Shown here: positions 39,214-49,656 of the stretch, piece after piece
How positions within the stretch are numbered: position 1 is the first letter of the stretch
Layout of the letters: each line of letters begins with the position of its first letter
Notes under the pieces: model-generated
What the model saw: the letters and a program-made list of their open reading frames with translations, nothing else
What the model was told of the DNA's origin: nothing
Database searches by the model: none
Position numbers and translations under genes: made by a program
Origin: Tritrichomonas musculus
Taxonomy: Eukaryota; Parabasalia; Tritrichomonadida; Tritrichomonadidae
Length of the DNA: 64,000 nucleotides
Direction: 5' to 3'
Assembly: GCA_039105265.1 (NCBI GenBank)
Contig: JAPFFF010000004.1
Coordinates: forward strand, 744,001 to 808,000

Positions 39214-39433
39214 TGACACAAATAGTAGTAAAGAAAATGATTAATACTCAAATTTTTATGATTATTATTTTAAAATTGCATTTATCTATCTTGCAATACA
39301 TTATTTTATTTATATATAAATGAAAGATTATGCCTTTTAAATTGTATGATAAATTCGCCTTTTATAGTCTATCATCATTTTTAGTAATAACATTTAATTA
39401 ATTTATGGACGACTAGGTAACTAAAATGCACGA

Positions 39434-40090
39434 TTAACAGCACGAAGACTTAGTTTCATTTTGCAAGGTATCCTTTTCCAAATCTAAATCATGAGTTTCT
39501 ATTGAACTTTTTTGCGTTTTTAATGATGAAATATAATTTGCAGCAATATTTTGGAAAAGTTCATTAATATTTATACCATCAAAAGCACTAGTGTAGAGAA
39601 AGTCGATACCTAAACTATCTGCTTTGTTTTTTCCTTCTTCAAATGAAACTGAATTTTTATCATTTTCATCATAAAGGTCACATTTATTTTCAACAAGTAT
39701 ATAATATGGATTTTCGTTATATAGAACAGATTGAGCTTTGTCATACCAATCATCAACAGAATTAAATGTACTTCTATCGTTGGCTGAAAAAACAATTATA
39801 ACAGCTTTTGAAAACCTGATAAAAATGACAGATAATGATTTATATCTTTCTTGACCAGCAGTATCCCAAACAATCAAATCCAATTTTCTATTATCATACT
39901 CTTCTTTAATAATTGTTTGCTCTGAGCAAATTGTCGGAGAGCCCTCTTGATCAATTGAACCTCCCGAGCGGCGTGATACGATTGATGTTTTTCCAACACC
40001 AGAATCTCCTATAAATATTACTTTTTCTTGCAAAATTTTCGAACTATTGACACTCATATCAAAAAATGATTTTTTTAAAAAAAAATTCAT
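39434..40090 (-). CDS. Rab-family small GTPase
   Basis: 218 residues from ATG 40090; a second ATG at 40057 (MSVNSSKILQEK) is an equally good start. G1 is GDSGVGKTS, G3 is WDTAGQERYKS, G4 is ENKCD (Asn, Lys, Asp) and G5 is YTSAF; it ends with a double-cysteine prenylation signal (KSSCC). The switch I region (GGSIDQEGSPTICSEQ) is diverged from classical Rabs but keeps a threonine after SP. RYKSLS follows the Rab pattern. It probably acts in vesicle traffic. The specific Rab class is not clear; trichomonads have many diverged Rabs. Confidence 0.92.
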   Translation of the reverse strand: MNFFLKKSFFDMSVNSSKILQEKVIFIGDSGVGKTSIVSRRSGGSIDQEGSPTICSEQTIIKEEYDNRKLDLIVWDTAGQERYKSLSVIFIRFSKAVIIVFSANDRSTFNSVDDWYDKAQSVLYNENPYYILVENKCDLYDENDKNSVSFEEGKNKADSLGIDFLYTSAFDGININELFQNIAANYISSLKTQKSSIETHDLDLEKDTLQNETKSSCC

Positions 40091-40523
40091 AAAATTTTTA
40101 AAATTTTACATTCAAATTGGTAATTTTTCACTTTTTGGCTGAGTTTTTTTTCTTTTCATTTAGAAATCAATTCATTCCTTTTTTATACCAAAATTTTATT
40201 CAAAATCTGGCCTAGATTACCTTCATTTATTTTGATTATTATTTTTTTTTTTTTTTCAGATACATCAGAATATAATAATTTTTTTATATCATTTAAAAAT
40301 AAGTAAAAAAAGGAAAAATATAAAATATTTTTTGGTAAAAATTAGACACATTATTTAAATAACGCATTATTAAATATAATATTAAATACCATTACAAAAT
40401 ATAATTAAAATAAAATTGTTCACCATAATAACTTTTTGATTTATATTATTGAAATTTAGGCTATATCTTTTAATTTTTTTGAGTGAAATTGTGAGGGCTT
40501 TCAAATAAAAATCTTGATCAAAT
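40091..40523. other. AT-rich divergent spacer
   Basis: 433 bases between the Rab gene and the next unknown gene. It has a T run near 40241-40257. No other feature is seen. Confidence 0.6.
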
Positions 40524-41174
40524 ATGCAAGATTCATTTCTTGATAATCTCACAACAATAGAACAATTTGATATTCTCAAAAAATTTGGAGACTACTACTG
40601 GTCTTCCAAAGCGCGAGTTAATGAATATTGGTCTATACCTAATTTATCAGAAAAGATTTGCTTAAAGTTAATAGAATTCAAGCAAAAAAAATCTATTTCT
40701 TTTAAGCAACAAATGACATATTTTGCAACTACAGATGATTTTTTCTTAATTAAACAACATGTTGATACTTCAATTTTACCATTGATGGACATGAAACGAT
40801 TTTTAAATAGCCTCATTGCAAAAGTTGATGATATTGGCGAAAAAGGTACTGTCGATTTTGAAAAAATGCATAGAATTTGCTTATATTTTCGTCGTATTTT
40901 AACTCAACAGCCAAATTTCAATGATTGCTGCAAACTCCTCGAATCTCTTATTGACAATGATGATTCACCTAAAAAAGCCAAAAAAATTGATGAAATTTCT
41001 CTTTTTGATCCTACTATTCTTTCAATCTTTCTTTATTTTGGATACACAGCATTCTGCGAAGGGATGAAACTTGATAAAGGCCCAGATGGGATTCCTGCTT
41101 GCACCAAAAAAATGGTTCCGGTCAAGCCTTCAATAATTGGTGGAAAAGCAATTGCTAAGATGGATGATTTGTGA
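40524..41174 (+). CDS. Unknown conserved-looking helical protein
   Basis: 216 residues from ATG 40524. I do not recognise it. It is helical, with balanced composition and codon use like its neighbours (SEKICLKLIEFKQKK; MHRICLYFRRILTQQPNF), and ends in a Gly/Pro-containing segment (GPDGIPACTKKMVPVKPSII). There is no signal peptide or membrane segment. It reads as a real folded protein rather than a chance frame. Confidence 0.8.
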   Translation: MQDSFLDNLTTIEQFDILKKFGDYYWSSKARVNEYWSIPNLSEKICLKLIEFKQKKSISFKQQMTYFATTDDFFLIKQHVDTSILPLMDMKRFLNSLIAKVDDIGEKGTVDFEKMHRICLYFRRILTQQPNFNDCCKLLESLIDNDDSPKKAKKIDEISLFDPTILSIFLYFGYTAFCEGMKLDKGPDGIPACTKKMVPVKPSIIGGKAIAKMDDL

Positions 41175-41416
41175 TTAAAAAAAAAATGCTCCTCGGATTA
41201 GCATAATTTATCCAAATGCTGCAAAAAAAAGAAAAAAAAAAAAAATCAGAGAATGAAATTCATATTAATTATGACTAATGTTATGCATTCATTTTAAATA
41301 TTATTATAATTTTTTATACATATAGATATAAACAGTTCTATTTACATGTCTTTTTAATCATCTTTCTTGAAGAGAAAAAAATTGAATTGAATTTAATCGT
41401 AGAATCGTTTAATAAT

Positions 41417-41422
41417 TCATTA
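41417..41422 (+). promoter_or_regulatory. Candidate initiator (TCATTA)
   Basis: TCATTA fits TCAYTW. The +1 A at 41419 is 24 bases before ATG 41443. Confidence 0.4.
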
Positions 41423-41442
41423 TCAAATTTTTTTAAAAATTA

Positions 41443-43251
41443 ATGAATGAAAATTATTCCGAAATAAGTTCCGATCTTAGCTATTCACAAACACTTGAAG
41501 AAAACGAAAACAGTGCACAGTTTATTCCAGGATCGCCTGTGTCGTCAAAATCACCTATATCACCAATTTCTGTAAATTCTCAACAAGCTTTAACGACATT
41601 AGTTATTGATGCAGTTAATCAACTTCGTGCAGTTACATTACCAAATGACAAAGAACAATTGCAATTTCTTGATTCTTTATACATACAAAACACTAAATCA
41701 AATATTAATAATTCCAATATTAGTTCTCCAGTCAATAAAATTTCATCGCTTATTGATTTTTTGATTGAAAAGGTTACTTCTTCTTCACTTGAAGTAACAA
41801 AGATGTATAAAGAAATGCAAAACGCAAAAGAAGAATCAAGAATATCAGAAAGCAAAGCTTCTCGCATGCTTCTGCACTTGCAACAAAATATTAAACTTCT
41901 CTCACGAATTGCAACTAATAATGGTGATACAACAATTGCTCAAGAAGCAGCTCTGAATGTTCAATCAATTAGTAATCTCGAAGATGCGCATATTCCACCT
42001 GATTATATACGTCAGCTCAAGCAAACACTTTCAAATAAAAAAGATCCAACTGCACAAGTTGAAGTACTGGAATTACTTAAGCAAGAAATCTCGATTAATT
42101 CTATTTTACGAAAACAAATGCAAACATTATCGCAAACATCAGATAGTTTATTAAAATCGATTGAATTAATAAAAGCGCAAGTTTCAAATGTCTCGAAAAA
42201 AAAAGTTGACAAAATGAAGCTGCAAATTAAAAAACAACAAGCATTTAACAAGCAGTTATGTTCATTGTGTGGATGCGAAGAAAACCAAATCATAGAAACC
42301 ATACAAAAATCAGCCGAACAAGCGAAACGAAACCAAGCATCCATTGAACTTTTAAGCAAAAAACTTCAACAAATGAAAACAGAAACAGAAACAAAGATAT
42401 CTGGTTTAACAGACGAAAATAGTAAATTAACAAATGAAATTAATATTTTAAAGCATCAATTAAGTCAATACGAAAATATTCAGAAAAGTGCTCAAAAAAC
42501 TAGAATGAAATTATGTGAATTATTAAATATTCAAACAAATCCAAAACAAACTGAATTTGAAGCCATAACCACAGCTGCTAATCAATCAATACCAATTCTT
42601 ATAAGCTATTTCAATATTCAAAAAAAAACTGATGTTGATATTTCGAATATTGCTGATTACATACAAGAACTGAAGGACGAAGTATCAAAACTTAAAATAG
42701 ATCAAGAGAAAAAGCGTGCTCTAATGGAGAAACAAGCTGCAACAATCGCCGAACTTCAAGACAAGTCATGGAAAAACTGGGGAATAGATGAAATATCCAA
42801 AAGTGGTTCTCTTGTCAGAGACGATGATGAAAGCAAAGGGTCAAATACCAATAAACTTAATTATAATTATTCAAGCGTTAATTCAATTCATTCAATGGAG
42901 GGTAAAGAAAACAACGAAGCGAATTCATTTAGTCAATCTTCTTCTGCATCTTCAACCAAAATAAAGCAAAGACTGAAGCAGAAGGTTCCAGCAAACAGAA
43001 GCACAAACTCAAGTAGCCCATCAATATCTAAATCAAATATCAATAGCTCGAAATCAAATTTGGATGAAAATTCGTCGTATAGTAATAACTTAATTGGAAT
43101 TGATAAAGATTATATTTTTAACGATGATAATGACGATGAGTCTCAATTTGAACAACTTAATGTTCTTAAACATCAATTTAGTTCAATCGAGCAAGAATTA
43201 GTAAAAATTCAAAAAGCAGTTGATGTCGATAATTCTGATAATGAAGTCTAA
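41443..43251 (+). CDS. Long coiled-coil protein
   Basis: 602 residues from ATG 41443. After a serine/proline-rich start (SPVSSKSPISPISVNS), residues 70-470 are mainly coiled coil (KMKLQIKKQQAFNKQLCSLC; TETKISGLTDENSKLTNEIN). A cluster of cysteines (LCSLCGCEEN) interrupts it near residue 270. Residues 480-560 are Ser/Asn-rich, and a short acidic helix closes the protein. It is probably structural or a scaffold, perhaps of basal body or cytoskeleton, but this is only inferred from coiled coils. Confidence 0.85.
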   Translation: MNENYSEISSDLSYSQTLEENENSAQFIPGSPVSSKSPISPISVNSQQALTTLVIDAVNQLRAVTLPNDKEQLQFLDSLYIQNTKSNINNSNISSPVNKISSLIDFLIEKVTSSSLEVTKMYKEMQNAKEESRISESKASRMLLHLQQNIKLLSRIATNNGDTTIAQEAALNVQSISNLEDAHIPPDYIRQLKQTLSNKKDPTAQVEVLELLKQEISINSILRKQMQTLSQTSDSLLKSIELIKAQVSNVSKKKVDKMKLQIKKQQAFNKQLCSLCGCEENQIIETIQKSAEQAKRNQASIELLSKKLQQMKTETETKISGLTDENSKLTNEINILKHQLSQYENIQKSAQKTRMKLCELLNIQTNPKQTEFEAITTAANQSIPILISYFNIQKKTDVDISNIADYIQELKDEVSKLKIDQEKKRALMEKQAATIAELQDKSWKNWGIDEISKSGSLVRDDDESKGSNTNKLNYNYSSVNSIHSMEGKENNEANSFSQSSSASSTKIKQRLKQKVPANRSTNSSSPSISKSNINSSKSNLDENSSYSNNLIGIDKDYIFNDDNDDESQFEQLNVLKHQFSSIEQELVKIQKAVDVDNSDNEV

Positions 43252-43576
43252 TGCGCTATAGAATAATGTAATACTGTTAGAAAATAAACATTGTTTTTTA
43301 TTTGTAAATGAGAAAAAATATTATTTTGATTATTCTTTTTAAATAATAATTTAAGTATTCAACAAGTATATTCACATAATATTATGAAATAAAAACAAAT
43401 AAAAACGTAATTTATTTAAAATGAATACAATATTAATAATAATATTTTGAAGAAATCATTAAATAACAATTTTTTTTCCTTCATATGAGAAAAGGTTATT
43501 TTATTTAACTTAATCTCATAAGAAAAGATATGAAATGAAAGAATTAAAACAAATAATCTTTATAAAAACAAAACAA
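43252..43576. other. Convergent spacer
   Basis: 325 AT-rich bases between the stops of two convergent genes. No feature is seen. Confidence 0.6.
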
Positions 43577-46500
43577 TTAAAAATTAATGGAAGTCATTTT
43601 GGTCAAGCATTCAGTAAAGCAATTCCGAATTTCATCAATTCTGATGCTATTTTTTGTAAATTCATTGAACGAAGGCTGAATCAACAATCTCATTTCAAAC
43701 TCAAGCTGGTAACGTACAATATCATCAAAAAGTTCTGTTTTTTCCACTTTTTCAGAATCTTCATCAAATCTGAGTTTCACCCAATTTTTGGAGACTTCAA
43801 AATCTCTTGCAAGATACGAAAAGGAGCAAATCAAAGCTGTCAAAAGGAGCAAATCATTTGTCAATGAAATTTCAATTTCATTGATTTGGCTGAGGTTTTC
43901 AAGCTCTTTGAAAAACTGGGATTGTTCTTCTTTTCCAAGCTTGAAGAAAGGAGAATCAGGAATTGATGACAAAACCGTAAAAACCGTCGTTCCAATGTTC
44001 AAAGAGGAGCCAGATTCCAAAAAATATCTTGATTTTGCAAGTGAACTGTTTGAGGAAACGATAGGCTCACAATTAATTGATATCAAATAGAAAAAAATGG
44101 CAGCTTTTTGAATCCTTGTGAATTTTTTCAATAGGTTTGTTTGATTTAGAAAATAGTTCAAAAATTGGATACGATCAATTGAAAGCTGCCAATTTGTGAA
44201 CTGTTTTGATAAATGAAGGCTTCGAATCGAATCAATGCACTTTTGAATTTGTGATGGCCCGAAATTGAAAAATTTGGAGATTTCCAAATCATTCATTAAT
44301 TTCATCAATGAATTTGAAACCTGCTTCTCATTATATTGAAAAACATCGAATGAATGAGAAATTGGAAATTCATCAAAATTTTCTTCAATTTCAAATTTTT
44401 TTTCAATTTTTTTCATTTTCATATTCAAAAAGTGACAATGATTTGGAAGCTGATGCAGAATTGACATCAATGAGATGTAATTTTGATACAAATTGTCATT
44501 TAAACTCAACGAAAACAAAGGTACAGTTTCTTCACTTTTTGAATACTTTATTTCTTCATCGATGAAATTCAATTCAATTTGAGGATAAAGAAAGAGAATT
44601 GTTTTCTTATCCAATGAAGAAAGAGAGTCAAGCATTCTTTCCTCCAATAAGATCAATTGTTGAACCTTCTTGTTATCTTCAATAACATCAACAAATTTGC
44701 CAACAATTTTACTCCATGAAGAGAAAATTTTTCTTTCTCTTTGATTCGAAATTGAATTAAAACTCGATTTTTGTTTTTGATTCAAAAAGTTCAATTTCAA
44801 TTGAAGTTTTGATTGTCGGCCTGATTGAGATGAAACAATAGAGAAGTTCGACTTTGTCTCAGCTATTTCTTCTTCTTTAGATGTCAAAACCATCATTCCA
44901 ATCACGTTTGATTTTATTCCGATCAAAGGACAATAAATTTTCTTCAATGAATCAACTTTTTCTTCTTTTAATTGGTTGGCTAGAGTGAATTTAATGATTG
45001 GATCTTCTGATTCTGGCGTTAATTGATGCATATAAAAAGTTCCATCGTCATTTTCGCCAATAAGTAGATTTAATCTTTGATTAATTGTGAAGATTTCAGA
45101 TTTTTCGGTTTTGACAAGTTGATTCATTTTTTTGGTGACTTGTAAAGTGATATCTGATAAAGATTTCAAATTTGAAAGCTCTGAAATAAATTCAATAATA
45201 TGATTCATGTCTTCTATCGTTCTCTTTGAAAGTTTCATTTCATCTGACAAATTACTGGCATTTAAAACGGAAACAATAATTGGATGTAAATGCAAAGTGA
45301 GGATTTCAATGCTTTTTTCATCTTCCATTGAAAAATTGTCTGAGTCCAATTTATTATAAAGAACAATAGACCACTTTACTTCCTCTTTTTCATTGAAAAT
45401 CGGACAGCAAAGTATTGAATTTATTTTAATGCCAGTTTCTGGTCGATCTGAATCATTTTCAAAAAGAATGGAAAACTCAGGACGTGAAATTGTCATTATT
45501 GACTTCTTTGCAATTGAATATCCAACAATTCCATGGCCAATTGGAAAAGTAATCTGCTTCTGAGAAAAAGTAATATCATTATTATTATTATCAGGCGATT
45601 CAAATTTCCAGAATGAATGTGAAGATTGCGAAACTTTGAAAAGACAAAAATTGGAACAATTAAATCTTTTTGTGAGGGATGCACTCATCGTATTTAAAAA
45701 GTTTCTAATACAAGTCATTGAAGATAATTCAATGAGTATGTCAGAAATACCTTGAAACGTGGAAATCTCGTCATTCATTTGCTTGTGAAGTTGAATAGCA
45801 TGTCCAATTTCACTGATAATTGATGCTGAAGAGTGTGCAATTAAATCATCAACTGGTGTAAATTTTTCAATCTTATCAAAAAAGGCCAAAACGGCTGAAA
45901 TTTTAGGAATTGGTATAAATAATCCTTTTTGTTGCTTTACCATTATCGACAAATCATCATCTTTTATATTTGGATCGTTGCGATCAACTAAAATCGGATT
46001 ATTTTTTTTAATTGCATTTGAAATAAGTCCATCACTTAAAACATGACTGACATTCACCTTTTGCTTCTCAATTGTTAAAAGTGATTTTTCAGCATCATAC
46101 AAATACAAAAGTGAATGAGTAAAATTAAGTGATTGAGACAAAGATATTTCGACTAATTCGCTCAAACTATGGAATGAATCTGATTTGAGTAGTGAGAATA
46201 AGGTATTCAAAATAAAAGGAAGATTATTTATGGAAGACCAAAATTCAGAATAAAATTCTTGTCTTTTCTCTTGATTTAAAGTTTGAATATATTCGCAAAT
46301 CGGCTGAATAGTTAGTGATGAGTTATTATCAAAAAAAGTTGATTCAATAATTGGAAATTTTTGAAATATCGCATGCAAATAAGATGATTTTTGACGGAAT
46401 TTATTCTTTGGATTATTGTTATTGGTCATTAATTCTTTTTTAAGGAAATTTAACAAATAATCTGTGCTTATTGGCGTGTATAATAATTTATTAATTTTTT

Positions 46501-46837
46501 TTGCTGATTTGTCATTTTCATTCTTTTTACTTTTATCAGAAGCATTATTTTCATTTTCATCATCATTGGATTCTGAAAAATTATCAATATCATCGTTTGT
46601 GCTTTGCTGATTTTCAACAGGCGAAAGTATCATATTATTTGGTGTAATTCCCAACTTATTGATTAAATCATATTGAAACTCTGTTAAATCTGTTAAAATT
46701 TTTTTCTCTTCTTGAAATCTTTTAAGGCGTCTTTCATACACAGACACAAGAGATCGAATTGTTGCTATTCGTTCACCATTAAGAGATGATCTTTCATTAA
46801 GTTTGCTAGAATTACCATATATATCAAATTCATCCAT
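43577..46837 (-). CDS. GAF-domain protein with degenerate cyclic-nucleotide phosphodiesterase domain
   Basis: 1086 residues from ATG 46837. Residues 220-350 (HSLLYLYDAEKSLLTIEKQK; KGLFIPIPKISAVLAF), 365-530 (SNFCLFKVSQSSH; GHGIVGYSIAKKS; SILCCPIFNEKEE) and 555-690 look like two or three GAF domains. The C-terminal 270 residues follow the PDE catalytic fold: FDVFQYNEK, FFNFGPSQIQKCIDSIRSLH, FTNWQLSIDRIQFL, LNIGTTVFTVLSSI, and DLLLLTALICSFSYLARDFE with VSKNWVKLRFDE. At the metal sites the conserved HNxxHAxDV is NWQLSIDRI, and HDxxHPG is absent (LISINCEP). It is therefore probably catalytically dead, serving as a cyclic-nucleotide sensor or scaffold. The acidic linker at 70-110 is low complexity. 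Confidence 0.8.
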   Translation of the reverse strand: MDEFDIYGNSSKLNERSSLNGERIATIRSLVSVYERRLKRFQEEKKILTDLTEFQYDLINKLGITPNNMILSPVENQQSTNDDIDNFSESNDDENENNASDKSKKNENDKSAKKINKLLYTPISTDYLLNFLKKELMTNNNNPKNKFRQKSSYLHAIFQKFPIIESTFFDNNSSLTIQPICEYIQTLNQEKRQEFYSEFWSSINNLPFILNTLFSLLKSDSFHSLSELVEISLSQSLNFTHSLLYLYDAEKSLLTIEKQKVNVSHVLSDGLISNAIKKNNPILVDRNDPNIKDDDLSIMVKQQKGLFIPIPKISAVLAFFDKIEKFTPVDDLIAHSSASIISEIGHAIQLHKQMNDEISTFQGISDILIELSSMTCIRNFLNTMSASLTKRFNCSNFCLFKVSQSSHSFWKFESPDNNNNDITFSQKQITFPIGHGIVGYSIAKKSIMTISRPEFSILFENDSDRPETGIKINSILCCPIFNEKEEVKWSIVLYNKLDSDNFSMEDEKSIEILTLHLHPIIVSVLNASNLSDEMKLSKRTIEDMNHIIEFISELSNLKSLSDITLQVTKKMNQLVKTEKSEIFTINQRLNLLIGENDDGTFYMHQLTPESEDPIIKFTLANQLKEEKVDSLKKIYCPLIGIKSNVIGMMVLTSKEEEIAETKSNFSIVSSQSGRQSKLQLKLNFLNQKQKSSFNSISNQRERKIFSSWSKIVGKFVDVIEDNKKVQQLILLEERMLDSLSSLDKKTILFLYPQIELNFIDEEIKYSKSEETVPLFSLSLNDNLYQNYISLMSILHQLPNHCHFLNMKMKKIEKKFEIEENFDEFPISHSFDVFQYNEKQVSNSLMKLMNDLEISKFFNFGPSQIQKCIDSIRSLHLSKQFTNWQLSIDRIQFLNYFLNQTNLLKKFTRIQKAAIFFYLISINCEPIVSSNSSLAKSRYFLESGSSLNIGTTVFTVLSSIPDSPFFKLGKEEQSQFFKELENLSQINEIEISLTNDLLLLTALICSFSYLARDFEVSKNWVKLRFDEDSEKVEKTELFDDIVRYQLEFEMRLLIQPSFNEFTKNSIRIDEIRNCFTECLTKMTSINF

Positions 46838-46982
46838 TCTAATAACGATTTTTTATTATCAACTTTTTGAATATTTAATTGGCTATTTATAATACTGATG
46901 ATAAAATTACAAGAGTTTAAACTAAAAAAATCTAATTAAAAAAATTTATTTATATAAAAAACAAACAAATTATGATGAATGA

Positions 46983-49328
46983 TTAGAATCCGTCACTTTC
47001 TTCTTCATCATCATCAGGAATTGACTTCATTAACCATTCTCTATGAACAATGTCATAATCAAGACGCTCATTTCGCTCTTCTGATGTTAAAGAGAAGAAA
47101 TGAGAACCTTTACCAATACCAACCGCCTTTTTGACAAGATCGTCAGGATTAATCAGATCTTTTTCTTTTCCAGATAGATAGTGAAGAGATTCTGTTAGCT
47201 TTTTTGCTTTCTCAACTAATTCAGGTGAGCTTTGTAAAATAGCTGGATCAATAAATCTGTCAATTATTGTTAATACTCTCTTTTGCTTTGTTGAATTAGC
47301 ATTTTTCAATTCAGCTTCGAGGTATCCAATAACATCTAATGCATATTGAGGCTCTTTTTCACAAAAATAGCAAACACTTTCCAAAAGAAGGATTTGTGCA
47401 TCTTCATCATTGCATAATGTTTCAACAGCCTTTCTTAATTGATCAGTATCTTTTCTATTTGAGCTTGCAAATTCTTTAAATAAATGAAGATATGTGGATT
47501 CGATAGAATTATTTTTCTGATTATCGTCATCATGAATCTTCTCTGAAAAACTATTCATCATATTAGGAATAAAATTATTAGCTGCTTGTGTCATCTCTCC
47601 TTTAGTTTTTTCCAAGAAATGGTGCTTTAAATTGTCAACTTCGTATTCTTTAATTCTGATCTGGCTCTTGAAGAATTGTCGAATTGCATTACTTTCCTCC
47701 TCCGTCAGAGGATAAAAACATAAATTACAATCAGCTGTATGCAAATCAAGATAGAATGTTTTTGGATTTCCATCAGGGAAAGAATTAAGGGCGAGTTTAT
47801 TAATTGAATTATAAGGAACTTGAAAAACTGGAAGAAATTTCATATCAAGAGCAAAATTAGGCATAAAATCCCATTGAAGCATTGATAATTTAAAGATGAG
47901 CATACCAGGTAATGGTGATGCTTGCTTTTCTTTAAAAATGTTTGAATCACTACTAATTGACTCACGATTGACCAATCTTTCTGATATAGAATCGTACTCT
48001 ACAAATATATCTCGAATAACAGCAATTGTGGAATTGGCTGTAGGTGAACATGAAAATATCTTTGAATCGAAAAATGGTTGACATTTTTTGTTTTTCTCAT
48101 CGGTTTGTCTAAGGACTTCGATATTTGGAAGTTCTTTTTTTAATAAATACGGTGATAATGTGAAAGGAATGATTGTTTTAGGATTCAATTCCATTAATTT
48201 GTGAAGAGGTGTCCCAGATAAATCTAAGAAATAATAAGGGAGTGATTCATTTTGCTGATCTGAAGCCATTTTAATATCATTTGCATTTTTAAGTATTGTT
48301 AACATTGATTTTTTGAAATCATTACGTATATTTCCTTTTGGCATTGCTTTTTTAAGTTTATTTACTGTCTCAAATATCGACGATGAGATAAATGGCGAAT
48401 AATCAAGTTTTGTAATTTGAGAAAAATAATCAGAAAGTTTGATGAATGCATTTTCAAAAAATTTACTATAATTTGAATTAATGGTCAACTCAGATTGTAA
48501 TGATTTATAATCATCATATATTTGATTTGCAAATTCAATCATGTCACATATGCCTATTGATCGAAATGATTCGTCGTCAATGAATCTTTTCAAAAAATAC
48601 TGAGTGAGCAAAATGTTATCCTCATCAGGATTCGAAGAATATGCAAGTTCCATCAATTCTTGATATTTCATTGTGGCTAAGACTTGATTTAAAAAATGCT
48701 CCATCACTGAATCGAAATGAGATTTTATTTCATCTGTTGGATAGCTTTCTATAATTATGTTGATAACATCATCATCTATTTGAGTAAAATTTTCTTTCAT
48801 ACCAAATTCATCAATATGATATCTATCCATAAAATAATAAATTATTGGTGTTAAATCGGAAATAGATGCCATAAAGATAATATCGACTGGATAATCAAAA
48901 ACGAAATCAAACCTGTCTTCATTACTTTTATTTTTACTATTTGTGTTAATTGTATTGCGTTTGCTAGCTTCATTCATTGCATCTTCGTACAAAAAATTAT
49001 TAATTATTGACAAAATCATAAATATAATAACTTTTTCGTTGTCATTGACTCCATATAAAGGTTTTGCTTTAGCATTTTCTGGTAAATTCTTAAGAAGCAT
49101 ATTCATTGCTTCACGTAAATCTATAATTTGCTTTGAAATTGATTTAAAATTTTCGAGTTTTCCTTTATACTTTTTTTTGATGATTGCATCCGATCTTTGA
49201 TAAAATAGCTCAAAATAATTTAGAGAATAAAAAAAAGCAATGAGCAGCTGATATTCAGCAATCACATCTTTTTGACTCTTTATTATTTGTTTTCGTCTGG
49301 AAAAAATGTTAAAATAATAATTATTCAT
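46983..49328 (-). CDS. Unknown protein with possible PH/GRAM-like domain
   Basis: 781 residues from ATG 49328. I do not recognise it. The first 400 residues are helical. Around residues 480-590 a strand-rich stretch (FALDMKFLPVFQVPYNSINK, KTFYLDLHTADCNLCFYPL, EEESNAIRQFFKSQ) has the pattern of a GRAM or PH-like domain ending in its helix. The C-terminal 150 residues are helical with an acidic end (PDDDEEESDGF). The ATG coincides with the end of a TIR element at 49326-49656, so the 5' leader of this gene is transposon-derived. The next in-frame Met is far downstream. Confidence 0.75.
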   Translation of the reverse strand: MNNYYFNIFSRRKQIIKSQKDVIAEYQLLIAFFYSLNYFELFYQRSDAIIKKKYKGKLENFKSISKQIIDLREAMNMLLKNLPENAKAKPLYGVNDNEKVIIFMILSIINNFLYEDAMNEASKRNTINTNSKNKSNEDRFDFVFDYPVDIIFMASISDLTPIIYYFMDRYHIDEFGMKENFTQIDDDVINIIIESYPTDEIKSHFDSVMEHFLNQVLATMKYQELMELAYSSNPDEDNILLTQYFLKRFIDDESFRSIGICDMIEFANQIYDDYKSLQSELTINSNYSKFFENAFIKLSDYFSQITKLDYSPFISSSIFETVNKLKKAMPKGNIRNDFKKSMLTILKNANDIKMASDQQNESLPYYFLDLSGTPLHKLMELNPKTIIPFTLSPYLLKKELPNIEVLRQTDEKNKKCQPFFDSKIFSCSPTANSTIAVIRDIFVEYDSISERLVNRESISSDSNIFKEKQASPLPGMLIFKLSMLQWDFMPNFALDMKFLPVFQVPYNSINKLALNSFPDGNPKTFYLDLHTADCNLCFYPLTEEESNAIRQFFKSQIRIKEYEVDNLKHHFLEKTKGEMTQAANNFIPNMMNSFSEKIHDDDNQKNNSIESTYLHLFKEFASSNRKDTDQLRKAVETLCNDEDAQILLLESVCYFCEKEPQYALDVIGYLEAELKNANSTKQKRVLTIIDRFIDPAILQSSPELVEKAKKLTESLHYLSGKEKDLINPDDLVKKAVGIGKGSHFFSLTSEERNERLDYDIVHREWLMKSIPDDDEEESDGF

Positions 49329-49656
49329 ATAGTCTACTATAAAACCTCCCTACCAATGGAAAACCCCCTACCATTTTTTCACCTATTTTTGGCCTTTAAT
49401 GGTGGCAAAAAGTACGGTGGTGGAAAACCCAAATACCATTTTCTATTCAATTTTTCTATAAAAAAATTGAATAGATTGCATTTTTAAATACTAATATCTA
49501 AATATAAAATAAACATTTTTTAAATAATAATAATTATTTTATCAAATGAACATTTTATCTATATGTATATATAATATTATGATTCTAACTCTTTTATATA
49601 GAGATTTGGTAGAGGGGTTTCCATTTGGTAGGGGGGTTTTTACTATAGACTATATG
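49326..49656. mobile_element. TIR element abutting a start codon
   Basis: 331 bases bounded by inverted repeats of about 47 bases with several mismatches (CATATAGTCTACTATAAAAC at 49326-49345; complement of CATATAGTCTATAGTAAAAA at 49637-49656). Within the repeats, CCCTACCA motifs recur. TA occurs at both edges, as in Tc1/mariner target duplications. No transposase is present. The left end supplies the A of the ATG of the minus-strand gene ending at 46983. Confidence 0.8.
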
